A DNA stretch of 64,000 bases from Neobacillus pocheonensis (GCA_023702235.1 JAMQCR010000001.1:1550001-1614000), one strand, 5' to 3'. Counted from the stretch's first letter, positions 9,367 through 19,910 are shown. Numbers and translations are program-made. Notes: generated from the letters alone by a model not told the origin.

Positions 9367-9966
9367 TTGAGTCGTTTATTTGCTAAATGGTATGATTTTT
9401 TTATGAATCCCTTGGAAAAAAAGAAGTTTAAAAGGATTCGAAAGGAACTTATTTCAAAGGCATCGGGGAATGTCCTAGAATTAGGTTCAGGAACAGGAAT
9501 TAATTTTCCTTTATATGAGGCTGCAGAAAAAGTAACTGCGATTGAACCAAGTCAGCACATGATTGCGCGTTCATTATCAAAACTTAAAAAATCATTTGTC
9601 CCAATTGAAATGGTTCAGGCAAGTGCAGAAGAACTGCCCTTTGCAGCGAATACTTTTGATACAGTTGTAGCAACTCTCGTATTTTGTACTATTCCAAACC
9701 CGGAAAAAGCTATCTTAGAAATGAAACGAGTATGTAAGTCTGAAGGGAAAATCCTTCTCTTTGAACATGTTAAAATGGAAAATCGGTTTCTATCCACCCT
9801 ACAGGATTGGTTAACTCCGGTTTGGAAAAAAATCTGCGATGGATGCTGTTTAAATCGAGATACCATCAACTTATTAAAGGTACATGATATCACTATTTTG
9901 AAGATGCAAAAATATTACAGTGATTTATTTATTTTTGTAGAGTCTGTAAATAAAAAGAAAGTTTAG
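9367..9966 (+). CDS. Class I SAM-dependent methyltransferase
   Basis: A roughly 199-residue methyltransferase. Motif I is VLELGSGTGINFP (about residue 35), followed by the acidic strand end VTAIEPSQHM, and motif IV-like TVVATLVFCTIPNPEKAI, a pattern shared with UbiE/phospholipid N-methyltransferase-like proteins. I place the start at TTG 9367 because GGAG ends about nine bases before it; the TTG at 9358 overlaps that site. Substrate unknown. It is a single gene followed by a long hairpin terminator. Confidence 0.85.
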   Translation: MSRLFAKWYDFFMNPLEKKKFKRIRKELISKASGNVLELGSGTGINFPLYEAAEKVTAIEPSQHMIARSLSKLKKSFVPIEMVQASAEELPFAANTFDTVVATLVFCTIPNPEKAILEMKRVCKSEGKILLFEHVKMENRFLSTLQDWLTPVWKKICDGCCLNRDTINLLKVHDITILKMQKYYSDLFIFVESVNKKKV

Positions 9967-10041
9967 TTCTCTAAAAAAAATGAGCATGCCCCTGAAGCTA
10001 CAATAATGGGGAACAGTGCAATTTCAATTGTGGCAGGCATC

Positions 10042-10108
10042 AAAGAACTCCTTTGGTTCCCGCCCCTGCCTAATTATGGGGTTCATGGGAATTATAGAGT
10101 TCTTTTTT
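10042..10108 (+). terminator. Long nested hairpin with T-run after the methyltransferase
   Basis: AAAGAACTC (10042-10050) pairs with GAGTTCTTT (10097-10105); inside it TTCCC/GGGAA and GCCCC/GGGG can also pair, and a T-run follows. Best read as a terminator, though unusually long. Confidence 0.6.
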
Positions 10109-10284
10109 GAAAGAGTTTGTTCAAAAATTCACAAATTATAAAGTGTATTTTGAACAAATTAATACAATCGGAAGGTTAGCAGCATCATCTCCCAACGGGT
10201 TACTTCTTCACTTGTCATAAGATGTTCCTGAAACCGACTTTTTGATTTTTTCTCTATATTGTTCTACAGTTAATAGGAAAGGAA

Positions 10285-11484
10285 ATGAGAACATTGGAGT
10301 ATATTGAGAAAAAAGACCAGGCATATCGTCGTGTACTAGTTTGTATGTTGCTTGGCAGCATTGTTACCTTTGCGGTTTTGTATGCACCCCAACCGCTATT
10401 AAATTTTTTTTCAAAGCGATACGGAGTATCCCCCGCGACAGCTAGTGCTTCCATATCTTTACCCACACTTGCACTCGCTGCAAGTTTATTATTTATTCCG
10501 TTTTTATCCAGACGTATCGGTCGGAAACGAATCATGGGAATTTCATTGTTCGCAACATCGATTCTTGCGATAATTTCTGCTTTTTGTAACAATTTTGGCT
10601 TTTTTCTCGTTGTTCGTTTGCTCGAAGGCATCAGTGTGTCAGGCTTTCCAGCCATCGCAATTGCCTATTTGAACGAAGAAATTTCACCAATGAGCATTGG
10701 CGGTACAATGGGAGCATATGTAGCAGGAACGGCCGTAGGTGGATTCGTTGGTCGTGTGGCAATTCTGCCATTGACTGACTGGTTTTCGTGGCAAATTGCT
10801 TTTTTTGTCTTAGGGTTTATCTGTTTTCTGTGTAGTATGTATTTTTGGTTCAAGCTTCCCCGTTCGAGGAATTTCCAAGCTAAAAAAATGCCTTTTTCCG
10901 AATATATGAAAGCGTTAGTAACAGGATTCAGAGATAAACGATTGTTTCTTTTGTACAGTATGGGATTCTTGGTGATGGGTTCATACATAATGCTATTTAA
11001 CTATATTGGTTATCCATTAACCGAATCGCCTTATCATTTGAGTCAAACGGTACTTGGATTTTTGTTTGTTGTCAACCTGATTGGCACTTGGAGCTCGACG
11101 ATGTTTGGAAAACTCGCGGATCATCATTCCCGTCAAAAGTTGATGGGAATATCGTGTGTCATTTTCGCTTTAGGTGCCTTGCTTACACTCATTCCAAACC
11201 TGTGGATTAAAATTTTGGGGATTGCTGTTTTTGCTTTTGGTTTTTTCGCTGCCCATACAACGGTAAGTGGATGGGTTGGGGTGGTGGCACCTGCAAATCG
11301 AAAAGCTACGGCATCGTCGCTTTATTTGTTATTTTATTATTTGGGTTCTAGTGTCATTGGCTGGGCAGGTGGTTTTATATGGATTGACTTTCACTGGCTC
11401 GGTCTCGTATGTGCCATTTGTCTTTTCATGATCATTTGTTATGGAATATCGTTTGTGTCATCTGAGAGGGGAAATGGTTGCTAA
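10285..11484 (+). CDS. MFS transporter
   Basis: A 399-residue major facilitator with about twelve membrane segments. The loop after segment 2 reads FLSRRIGRKRIMG, the GxxxDRxGRR-type motif of the superfamily, and a second such loop, GKLADHHSRQKLMG, occurs after segment 8, as expected for the duplicated fold. QPLLNFFSKRYGVSPATASASIS and GFPAIAIAYLNEE resemble YnfM/YgaY-type exporters. AGGAAAGG precedes the ATG. Substrate cannot be told from sequence. No regulator or partner gene is adjacent; a strong terminator follows. Confidence 0.88.
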   Translation: MRTLEYIEKKDQAYRRVLVCMLLGSIVTFAVLYAPQPLLNFFSKRYGVSPATASASISLPTLALAASLLFIPFLSRRIGRKRIMGISLFATSILAIISAFCNNFGFFLVVRLLEGISVSGFPAIAIAYLNEEISPMSIGGTMGAYVAGTAVGGFVGRVAILPLTDWFSWQIAFFVLGFICFLCSMYFWFKLPRSRNFQAKKMPFSEYMKALVTGFRDKRLFLLYSMGFLVMGSYIMLFNYIGYPLTESPYHLSQTVLGFLFVVNLIGTWSSTMFGKLADHHSRQKLMGISCVIFALGALLTLIPNLWIKILGIAVFAFGFFAAHTTVSGWVGVVAPANRKATASSLYLLFYYLGSSVIGWAGGFIWIDFHWLGLVCAICLFMIICYGISFVSSERGNGC

Positions 11485-11581
11485 ACCAATCGTAACAAAT
11501 ACCAAAAAGAATCTGATCATTTCAAGGTGCATCCATTTTTGAGCTAGTTCATAAGCATATACATATCTTACTTCGAACAAA

Positions 11582-11625
11582 AAAAGCCCTGCTGATACTT
11601 TCCATTCGGCAGGGCTTTTCGTTTT
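11582..11625 (+). terminator. Intrinsic terminator after the MFS gene
   Basis: AAAAGCCCTGC (11582-11592) pairs perfectly with GCAGGGCTTTT (11609-11619), and a short T stretch follows. Confidence 0.8.
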
Positions 11626-11772
11626 CAGGTATAATAAGCTTTCATATACTATGTTGTTACAGAAGTATTAAAAAGCAATTAATCATTTTTACAAAAATTT
11701 CTTTGCCACCCCCCTAAAAAATATGATTGCTTTCGAATGAGTATAAATGTACCGATTTATGGAGTGATTACA

Positions 11773-11955
11773 ATGAAATTTACGATACACGATTTACTAT
11801 ATATTTTTTTAGGCTTAATCTATGGAATTTATGAAGTGTTTATTAATAGTACACCCAGGCTTTATATAAAAATAGTGGGAATGCTGTCGCTCATTTTAGC
11901 AATATGGATCCTTGTTTCATGTCTAACGTCTATGAAAGACAAAACTAAGCGATAA
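11773..11955 (+). CDS. Small two-helix membrane protein
   Basis: A 60-residue protein beginning at ATG 11773 with GGAG nine bases upstream (an earlier in-frame start at 11737 lacks a site). Two hydrophobic stretches, LLYIFLGLIYGIYEVFI and IVGMLSLILAIWILVSCL, are joined by a short polar turn, and the tail is basic (KDKTKR). Function unknown. Confidence 0.6.
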   Translation: MKFTIHDLLYIFLGLIYGIYEVFINSTPRLYIKIVGMLSLILAIWILVSCLTSMKDKTKR

Positions 11956-12061
11956 TACTTGCTTATGAAATAAATGAATGCAACGTCTAACCGTTTGAAT
12001 TTGTAGACCTTCATTTCACCATTAGACCTTCAGATATAGGATGAGATAGGAGAGAGTTAGT

Positions 12062-12310
12062 TTGAAGGAATTTGTTGTTTGTTATACTTTGGAAAATGAA
12101 ATTAAACGAGAGAAAATCATGAAAGAGATTGATGTTAAGAAGGAAGAGGTTGTACAAGAGATATTAGAAAAGATAGAACAAAGTAAGTACTTTATTGCAA
12201 AAGGTGACCAAGAGGATTATTGGATTAATTCTTCTTTAATAAGGTATGTACGGGTTTTGCATGATAAGGGATTGTCAAGATACTCTCATCATTCAGTGTC
12301 TAGGGAGTAG
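12062..12310 (+). CDS. Hypothetical protein, 82 residues
   Basis: Starts with TTG eight bases after AGGAG. The sequence is charged, with a predicted helix at residues 12-45 (ENEIKREKIMKEIDVKKEEVVQEILEKI) followed by YFIAKGDQEDYWINSSLIRYVRVL, which looks like two or three strands. No family recognised. It precedes the penicillin-binding protein gene by about 60 bases but has no evident link to it. Confidence 0.5.
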   Translation: MKEFVVCYTLENEIKREKIMKEIDVKKEEVVQEILEKIEQSKYFIAKGDQEDYWINSSLIRYVRVLHDKGLSRYSHHSVSRE

Positions 12311-12369
12311 TTAAAAGGTTTCTTACTTTACATCATCTTTGAGTAACTTAAACATGGGAGAGAAGAATA

Positions 12370-14547
12370 ATGTCAGAAACGTATCGTTATCGTCAGGAAC
12401 GAAAACAAGCGGAAAAAACAAGACAAGAACAGCAACGAAATAAAAAGTCACCCAAAAAGGGATCCTTGTTGAAAAAAGTTTTAATAGCCTGTTTGTTACT
12501 TGGTGTCGTTTCGGTTGGAGTAGGAGCCATTACGTTCGCTGCTATGATTAAGGGTGCTCCAAAATTAGATTCTTCTAAACTAGTAGATCCACTTTCAACG
12601 AAATTTTATGATAAAAATGGAAATTTCCTTTATGAATACGGGAAGGAAAAGCGCACAAAAATCACCTACGATCAGGTTCCTAGTGTGCTGGAGCATGCTT
12701 TTATTGCTACTGAAGACGCACATTTTTATGAGCACCATGGGATCGACCTAAAAGGGACCTTTAGAGCAATTTTCGAGAACTTAACAGGGAATTTCGGGTC
12801 TCAGGGCGGAAGTACGATTACCCAGCAAGTGATTAAGAACTCATTTTTGACCCCGCAGAAAACAATAAAACGGAAAGTGCAGGAATGGGACTTAGCGTAT
12901 CAGCTGGAACAAAAATACTCTAAACATGAAATCTTAATGATGTATTTGAACAAGATTTACTTAGGTGACCGCTCTTACGGAGTGGCGGCAGCTGCGAAGA
13001 ACTATTACGGAATCGAAGCCAATGATTTGAAAAAATTGACGCTGCCGCAGGCTGCGATGTTAGCGGGACTGCCTCAGAGTCCGAATAATTACGATCCGTC
13101 CAAACCGGAAAACAAAGATGCAGCTACGAAGCGCCGTAATCTTGTTTTAAGCTCCATGAATAAACAGGGTTATATTACAACGCAGCAAATGCAGGATGCT
13201 ATGAAAGTTCCGGTAACAGAAGGCCGTTCCAAAAAACAATCAACAAGGTATGCCGTACGAAGCGTTTTTAGATGCGGTTGTTAAAGAAGTGGAAGGAAAA
13301 CTAAAGAATGTTGATATCGGCACGGATGGATTATCTATTTATACGACTTTAGATCCAAAAGCACAGGATTATGCGGACAAAATGATGAACACCAATGATA
13401 TTATTGCTTATCCGAATTCGAAGTTTCAGGGAGCTTTTGTTTTTTCAGATACAAAAACGGGTGAAGTACGGGCAATTGGAAGTGGGCGTAACGACTATAA
13501 GGGAGCATTCCGAGGAAACAACTTTGCTATTGATATCAATCGTCAACCAGGCTCCTCATTTAAACCGATTTTTGATTATGGTCCTGCTATTGAATATTTA
13601 AAATGGTCTACTGCTCACCAAATCAATGATCAGGCGACAACGTATTCAACTGGTCAAGCTATTTCAAACTGGGATCATCAATATCATGGTATGTTGTCAA
13701 TACGGACTGCACTCCAAAACTCTTACAATATCCCTGCTCTTCTCACCTTGAGAGAAGTAGGAATGGGGAAGGCAAAGAACTTTGCAGAACAGCTTGGTAT
13801 TACATTTGATAAAAATCAAGTATATGAATCCTACGCAATTGGTAGCAATACGGTTAATCCTTTAGAGATGGCGGGGGCTACAGCGCTTTTGGAAATAACG
13901 GAGTATACAATACACCGCATTTTGTCCAGAAGGTCGTCTTTCCTGATGGCAAAGTTGTTAATTTTACGCCGAAGCCAAAGCGTGTAATGCACGATTATAC
14001 AGCCTATATGGTGTCGTCTATGTTATGGACAGTCGTAAACTCTGGTACCGGTACGGCAGCAAATGTGCCTGGATTAAACGTTGTCGGGAAAACTGGTACC
14101 ACCAATTTTGACGATAAGACCAGTGCGCAATTTGGATACCCATCTAACGCTACAAATGATAGCTGGTTTGCTGGGTATACACCGCAATACACGATGGCTG
14201 TCTGGACCGGCTACGTGCAAAATGGTCTAGGCAACTATATGCTAGGCGATACTACGAAAATCTCGCAGCGTATGTTTAAAGCAATGATGCAAGCATTCGG
14301 AACTGATACAACCAGCTTCCAGCAGCCAAGCGATGTATATAGAATGAATAATGAGCTGTACATTAAAGGTGGATATCCTGACGATGTCCCACTAGTCCAG
14401 AATAACGACAACCAAATTAACGACAATGTAAATAACCCACCTAATAATGGTGGAAATCAAGATCAAGGTAACCAAAAGTTTCAAAATGAGAAGGATAATA
14501 AAGGTGGAGGGAAAAATAAAGGAAAAGGGAACCATAAACACGGATAA
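12370..14547 (+). pseudogene. Class A penicillin-binding protein (glycosyltransferase/transpeptidase), two frameshifts
   Basis: About 726 residues once two frame breaks are bridged. A basic cytoplasmic head is followed by one membrane anchor near residues 35-58. The GT51 domain shows ATEDAHFYEHHGID (catalytic Glu) and GSQGGSTITQQ; the transpeptidase shows SSFK (active-site Ser), an NSYN box and KTGT. The C-tail is rich in Asn, Gly and Lys. It polymerises and cross-links peptidoglycan and resembles PbpF/PonA types. The first break is at GGCC 13222-13225 (two G lost; the frame then reads VPKNNQQGMPYEAF), the second near 13876 (one C lost, MAGAYSAFGNNG restored). Both fit base loss at GGCC. Confidence 0.9.
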
Positions 14548-14578
14548 ATCAGTAGAATCCTTTCTACTGATTTTTTTT
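14546..14578 (+). terminator. Intrinsic terminator after the PBP gene
   Basis: AAATCAGTAGAA pairs with TTCTACTGATTT around a short loop, followed by eight T. A near-identical stem ends the TubZ-like gene at 24.66 kb. Confidence 0.8.
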
Positions 14579-14587
14579 ATTTTACTT

Positions 14588-14635
14588 TTAAAATACATGA
14601 TGACCAATAACCATTGTTGTAGGTCTTTTATCTAA
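14588..14635 (-). pseudogene. Stray 3' end of a SleB/LysM-type cell wall hydrolase
   Basis: On the minus strand the last codons read LDKRPTTMVIGHHVF and stop. The intact hydrolase at 48116-48697 ends LDNMPTTFVIGHHVFKK. About 45 bases are similar in DNA as well; upstream of this the frame no longer matches. It is a gene-end fragment, not a functional gene. Confidence 0.6.
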
Positions 14636-14783
14636 CCTTAATTTCTTGTTTAGTAGTATTAACCGTTTGGTCAACGTAAATTTAATCCGGATTATTAATT
14701 TGTGTACTAACCTGTGATGACAGTTGATCTCTCTTTTTTGTAATGTGGTTACATTTCTGTTGGACGATCATTTCTTTATAGCA

Positions 14784-14824
14784 GTGGTGCCAGGCACCAT
14801 AAATAGTGTCTGACACCAGTTTTT
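14784..14824. repeat. GGTGCC/GGCACC palindromic repeat
   Basis: Two palindromes in tandem, GGTGCCAGGCACC (14786-14798) and AGTGTCTGACACC (14805-14817), then a T-run. Member of a family dispersed in the window. It lies just beyond the 3' end of the RNase J gene. Confidence 0.7.
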
Positions 14825-14831
14825 AAAAAAT

Positions 14832-16504
14832 TTAAATCTCAATAATGATTGGGAGTATCATTGGCTTTCTTTTTGTTTGTGTGAATAAATATTGTCCTAC
14901 CGTTTTTTTGATATTTTGTTTCATTACATTCCATTGACGGATATTCTCTGCTTGTAAATCATTAACTGTTTTTTTAACAAGACGATTCACCTCTTTTAAA
15001 AGATCCTCAGAATTTTTTACATACACGAATCCACGAGTAATCGTGTCGGGGCCTTGAATAATCTTTCGGTCTGTTTTGCTTAATGTTAAAACAATGACGA
15101 GCATTCCATCTTCAGAAAGCTGTTTTCGGTCGCGTAACACAATTTCCCCGACATCTCCGACACCCATCCCGTCAATATACGTATCCCCGGATGGTATCTT
15201 TCGGGTCTGTCGGGCAATCCCGTTTTCAACATCAACGACATCACCGTTGCGGATGATAAACGTGTTATCTTTCTCTACACCAACCGATTCGGCTAGCAAA
15301 CGGTGATGGTGCAGCATTCTAAATTCACCGTGAATGGGAATAAAATAGGTGGGTTTCATTAGGGTAAGCATGAGCTTTAAGTCTTCCTGATAGCCATGTC
15401 CGGAAACATGCATCCCCGTTGAACTTCCAGAACCATAAATCACCTTGGCACCAAGTTGAAAGAGGTTGTCGATGATTCGCGAAACATCCCGTTCATTCCC
15501 GGGGATTGGGGATGCTGCTAATATCACGGTGTCTCCAGGGTAAATGGCTACATCCCGATAGTTTCCGCTAGCTAGGCGGGCGAGGCCGCCAGTGGTTCTC
15601 CCTGACTTCCTGTACAAAGAATTGCTACTCTTTCTGGAGCCAACTGATCGACATCGCGTGCTTCGATTAGCATCCCTTCCGGAACAGTTAAATAGCCGCG
15701 TTCGATCGCAACCGAGACAACATTTACCATACTTCGTCCCATCAATGCAAGCTTTCGATTGGTCATTACCGCAGCATCAACCACTTGCTGAACACGGTTC
15801 ACATTCGAAGCAAAGGTTGAGATAAAGAGCTTCCCTTGAGCTTTCATGAAGGCCTCTTTCATATCGCCAGCTACCATACGCTCCGATGGGGTAAGTCCGG
15901 TCCGCTCTGCATTGGTACTTTCCGAGATTAAAACCAAGACCCCTTGGCTGCCGATTTTGGCCATTTTATGAATATCCGCAAATTGGTTATTTGCAGGTGT
16001 TAAATCGAATTTGAAGTCCCCAGTATGGACTACATTTCCTTCAGGGGTTTGAAAAACAATGCCAAGACAATCAGGAATACTATGGCTTACTTTGAAAAAG
16101 GAGGCCGTTATTTCACCGAATTCAAGTTTTGAATTCGAGTCAATCGGAATGAGTTTTGTATCTCGTGTAAGGCGATGCTCGTCTAATTTTAATTCAATTA
16201 ACCCTAGTGTAAAACGTGTAGCGTAAATGGGTACATTTAATTTTTTTAAAAAGTAAGGAATACCACCTATATGATCTTCGTGTCCATGTGTAACAATTAA
16301 ACCTCGGATTTTATCCTGATTTTCTTCTAAGTAGGTAATATCAGGAATAATCAAATCAATTCCTAACAAACTTTCATCAGGAAACTTTCCGCCACAATCA
16401 ATGATCACGATTTCGTCTGCATATTGGACCACATACAGGTTTTTCCCAATTTCATTTATGCCGCCTAAGGCGAAAATGGATAATGTATTTTCATTGGTGC
16501 TCAA
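14832..16504 (-). pseudogene. Ribonuclease J (metallo-beta-lactamase/beta-CASP), frameshifted
   Basis: About 557 residues, the length of Bacillus RNase J. The metal motif THGHEDHIGG is near residue 75, with VVHTGDFKFD further on; the beta-CASP half carries FISTFASNVNRV and HVSGHG. RNase J has both 5'-3' exo- and endoribonuclease activity on mRNA and rRNA. The start is TTG 16504, eight bases after GGGAGG; a longer reading to 16561 has no site. The break is at GGCC 15584-15587; restoring one base gives GEPLAALARLASGN. It stands alone, away from rpoY, so it may be an extra paralogue instead of the housekeeping copy. Confidence 0.88.
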
Positions 16505-16774
16505 TTTTATATCCTCCCAATTCCAATTAGATGCTTTTAGTATTCTCAAATGGAATTTCATTTATTAAGAGATTGTGCCAAGTGTTATCAATGTTTTTCA
16601 CCAACCATTACCTTCATTAAAGTGGAAAAGCCTAATAGATATGCCGACGGTTATAATAACTACGAGAAGGTAGGGGTGAAATATCTCCTATTTTTATTAA
16701 AGTAGGCAAAAATTAAAAGCCCATCTCGAGAGGAATTCCTTTAGCATTTCATTAAAGTCTTATTACTGCTTCCA

Positions 16775-17896
16775 TTATTCTTTATTTTCTACACTGACAT
16801 TCGAAGAAAAAAGGTCGAATTTTTTCCGAATCATATGAACCACTCCAAGTAAAACAGGGAAACCAACAGAAAAAAGAGGAAAGAGAGACTTTAAAACGAG
16901 GTTTCCTTCTTGAACATGTTCTGGAAAATTTCCTGCTATCATTATCGACGTAAAAAGGACCAAAATTCCGAAAGGGTATACAAGCTGTTTTGTCTGCACT
17001 TTAAATAAGTCGGCAGCGACCATTACTGCTGCAAAACAAAAGATGGCTATTTTGTAAAAATCCCCAAGGATTAAAATTAAAATGGCTATAGAGTCAAGTC
17101 GTTCAATGAAATCACCTATTTGAATTCTTTTTACTGTATCAAATAAAGGAAGAGGTGACCGCCCGTAGACACCTGTTCCAAGAACAGAGATCTTAATAGT
17201 ATGAATAAAGCTTAATACGATGCCGCTTAACAATAATGCTCCTACCCCCGTCTTCCTTCTAGATTGGGATTTATTTAAAAAGGGGAAAATCGCAGTAAAA
17301 CAAATCATTTCACCGAAAGGAAACATGAAGATATTTGGATAGGCATTTTTTAAAATAGGTCTCCACCCCTCTTCTAAAAAAGGTAAGAGATTGTCAACTT
17401 TAATTATGCCTGAAAAGAGTATTAATAGATTGCCAACCACACCTAAAACAAACATAAAAAATAAGGAAATTTCCGCTGTTCTTGCTAGCACTTCTATTCC
17501 TTTATACAGAGCATATATTACGACAATGATCATTAAGGAAAGAATTACAATTAATGGAGTTTCGTCATAGATGCCCCTTTTCAATAATTCACCTGCATCC
17601 CGCAAATCTCTGGAAGCGCCATAAATGAAAAAAGGAATATATATAAAACTTAATAACCATCCGATATAAGGTCCAAGAATTTTCCTTGCGTACCCGCTTA
17701 ATGGGAGTTTGGGATACTGACGTTGAAGATAATCATAAAGAAGAAATAACAGGATACCTCCAAATAAGGCAGCAAATATTGACAGCCAGACATCTTTTGA
17801 AGTCTTTAAGCCAATTGGTACCACAAGTGCAGTACCCATTTCAAATAAGAAGATCAAAGCAAACAATTGACCTGGACTAATACTTTCTTTTTCCAT
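16775..17896 (-). CDS. GerAB/ArcD/ProY family endospore germination permease
   Basis: A 373-residue protein with about ten membrane segments of the APC-like spore germination permease family. It opens ISPGQLFALIFLFEMGTALV, the usual GerXB start, and carries SGYARKILGPYIGW and GDFYKIAIFCFAAV in family positions. In spores the B subunit works with A and C subunits in the inner membrane to sense germinants. No gerA- or gerC-type gene is next to it, so it is an orphan B subunit here. The frame is intact. Confidence 0.9.
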   Translation of the reverse strand: MEKESISPGQLFALIFLFEMGTALVVPIGLKTSKDVWLSIFAALFGGILLFLLYDYLQRQYPKLPLSGYARKILGPYIGWLLSFIYIPFFIYGASRDLRDAGELLKRGIYDETPLIVILSLMIIVVIYALYKGIEVLARTAEISLFFMFVLGVVGNLLILFSGIIKVDNLLPFLEEGWRPILKNAYPNIFMFPFGEMICFTAIFPFLNKSQSRRKTGVGALLLSGIVLSFIHTIKISVLGTGVYGRSPLPLFDTVKRIQIGDFIERLDSIAILILILGDFYKIAIFCFAAVMVAADLFKVQTKQLVYPFGILVLFTSIMIAGNFPEHVQEGNLVLKSLFPLFSVGFPVLLGVVHMIRKKFDLFSSNVSVENKE

Positions 17897-18180
17897 TTCC
17901 TATCCTCAGTCCTTGCACTCATAATTTTTAAGCGCTTTTGTAGGTTCCACAATTTAGCATGTGTAACATTTCCAATTTAAGGTTATTTAGGCAGATTTAA
18001 TCTCTTTGGAATTGGCAAATATGTATATACAGATAGTAAACAAGAGGATATAAAGGAAACTAGGCAAATATATCAACACCTATTTTCCCGAAGCGAAAAT
18101 TGAGCATTTCACATGATAGAAGTTCTTGTATCTAGTTGCCTGACAAAAGTTACTGGCGAAGGTTTGGTGACAAAATGATA
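17897..18180. other. Intergenic region upstream of the GerAB gene
   Basis: About 285 bases without a coding frame. TTTAAGCGCTTTTG at 17927-17940 resembles the core of a cre or palindromic operator but is a weak match. Nothing else is visible. Confidence 0.3.
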
Positions 18181-18217
18181 AAATCCCATTTTCCTGGAAG
18201 AAAATGGGATTTATTTT
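18181..18217 (-). terminator. Strong hairpin terminator downstream of the DUF3231 gene
   Basis: AAATCCCATTTTC (18181-18193) pairs perfectly with GAAAATGGGATTT (18200-18212). It lies just past the stop of the minus-strand gene to its right and has T-rich flanks on both strands. Confidence 0.75.
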
Positions 18218-18222
18218 TAGTT

Positions 18223-19234
18223 TTATTCATTTTTCACTAACTTTCCTCTGTCATATGCTAACGGTGGTTGCTCCAACCAACCGTATTTAATCAATAGTTG
18301 GGCTCCATCCTCTGCGTATAATCCCATCTCAGCAATGAGGTGTGTATTCCAAGGCTAAGTCTCTTCTTTGAGAAACAGCTGCAGCAGCTCCAAAATAACC
18401 GACAGCTGCTGAAACCATAATGACAATATGATTTAACATCAATTTATCTGAAAAGGGAGGAACGGTTGAATTTGTTACTTCTGCTACCCAGGAAGCTGGA
18501 GATGACAATTCATCTTTCGTTAAAATTGAACTAAGACCCCCGAATTGTTTTTCACAAAGATTTTTTCCTTTTTGGAAATATTTTTGGATTTCTTTTGTTT
18601 GGCATACTTGCCCAAATCCAATTTCTAATACGACTTTAACGATTACCTTTATCATGTTAAAGCTTAAAGCACTAATTTCGAGTACGTTTAAATGTCGTTT
18701 TTTACCAAACCAGCCAGTTAAATACCTTTGATCGTTTACAAAATCAACTTTACTCGGTGTATTAATTCGTGGGGGCTTATTGTAAATTCCTTTATTCAGC
18801 ATTAAACCTACGATTCGTTCATATAGCTCCATTGTTTCCTTATTACATTGAACAAAGTAAGTAATTTGGTCAGCACGGGCTGAAGTAGCTACAGCACCAG
18901 CATAGCCTGTCAAACCAAGTAATGCCATAACATGCATATAGACCAACATGAAAGTATCTGTAAATAAGGGAGGCGCACTAAGCTGAACATCCTCTTTTAT
19001 TGAAAATCCCTTTAGAACAGGATAATTCTCTTCGTTTAAAAAATCTTTGATTTTTCCAATATGTGATTCTGCAATAGTAAGAACAAATACAAGTATATCC
19101 TTAATCTCTTCATCCTTTGCCTTGTCAATAGAATGCTGAAGGATACAAATGGATTAGGAATCATTCATAAATTGAGTCCAAAGATTTGCTAATTCCGATG
19201 AAGTAAGTTGAACGTTAAGGCTAATATTTTCCAC
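18223..19234 (-). pseudogene. DUF3231 family protein, broken by a stop and a frameshift
   Basis: About 337 residues when bridged, the size of DUF3231 proteins, which Bacillaceae carry in several copies and which have two ferritin-like helical halves. The minus-strand gene starts GTG 19234, seven bases after GGAGG. An in-frame TAA interrupts FMNDS and SICILQ (near 19155); the next long block has ADQITYFVQCNKETMELYER and TNSTVPPFSDKLML. Near 18345 two bases are missing from an AC repeat, after which EMGLYAEDGA to LVKNE completes the protein. Function unknown; some relatives are sporulation-associated. The in-frame stop makes true decay more likely here than for single-indel genes. Confidence 0.8.
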
Positions 19235-19479
19235 GGACTAACCTCCAATAATAAATCACGCTTACCATGAAACTGTATGTATTACTTACCAGATTTTATT
19301 TGATATGATGATATTATTCGAATTTTGATTTATCTTTATGCTAAGAATTCACTTTATTGACAAAAGGATTACCCAAGACTTTAGGTTGTTCTACTCGTTG
19401 CAAAATAAACACTGGATGGGTATACTTCTTTATTTTTCCAGTGGAATATGGTAAGGTAATATAAAAGCGAGGTGTCACT
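19235..19479. other. Intergenic region between DUF3231 and XRE genes
   Basis: Divergent promoter region of about 245 bases, AT-rich. GAGGTG at 19469-19474 is the ribosome site of the XRE gene. No other signal identified. Confidence 0.4.
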
Positions 19480-19697
19480 TTGGCCAATTACAAAGCAAAA
19501 AAAGTAATCTTGAAACACTTCTATCAAAAAACAACACTAAGCTTGATGTGTTAGCAACTAACACAGGAATCTCAAAATCCATATTAAATGAATATTTAAG
19601 TAAGAAGGTTATGACTTTAAATAATGCGATGACCATATCTAAAGAGTTAAATTGTGAAATTGAAGATCTTTATTTATGGAACGTGACTAAAGGGTGA
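19480..19697 (+). pseudogene. Small XRE/Cro-type DNA-binding regulator, frameshifted
   Basis: About 72 residues. After the TTG start and ANYKAKK the frame breaks in an A-run (19497-19503, one A short) and resumes as SNLETLLSKNNTKLDVLATNT, GISKSILNEYL and LNNAMTISKELNCEIEDLY. This is a complete five-helix Cro/C1-type domain, the recognition helix being around ISKSILNEYL, and almost nothing else. Single-domain regulators of this kind are common in mobile or toxin-antitoxin loci, but no partner is adjacent; the next gene is a CarD protein. A terminator overlaps the stop codon. Confidence 0.75.
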
Positions 19698-19718
19698 TTA
19701 TATGCACCCTTTTTTTTA
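19690..19718 (+). terminator. Intrinsic terminator overlapping the XRE stop
   Basis: AAGGGTG pairs with CACCCTT around an eight-base loop and is followed by a T-run. Confidence 0.75.
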
Positions 19719-19910
19719 TATAAAAAATTTATTTGGAACCATGAAGTCTACTCATATTACTATTCTATTCCAGTAATTGGAAATAAACGGAATTTTTAAA
19801 TTGAATAAAAAAACTATTGACACTATTTTGTAGGAAATGATATTATGATAAGTTTGATAAAAAATTTAAATCGTGTTATCATTAAAATACAATACGTGGA
19901 GGTGGATTAT

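Noticed and set aside
9967..10041. Short frame starting ATGGGGAACAGTGC before the methyltransferase terminator
   Set aside because: It lies inside the hairpin terminator region and has no ribosome site.
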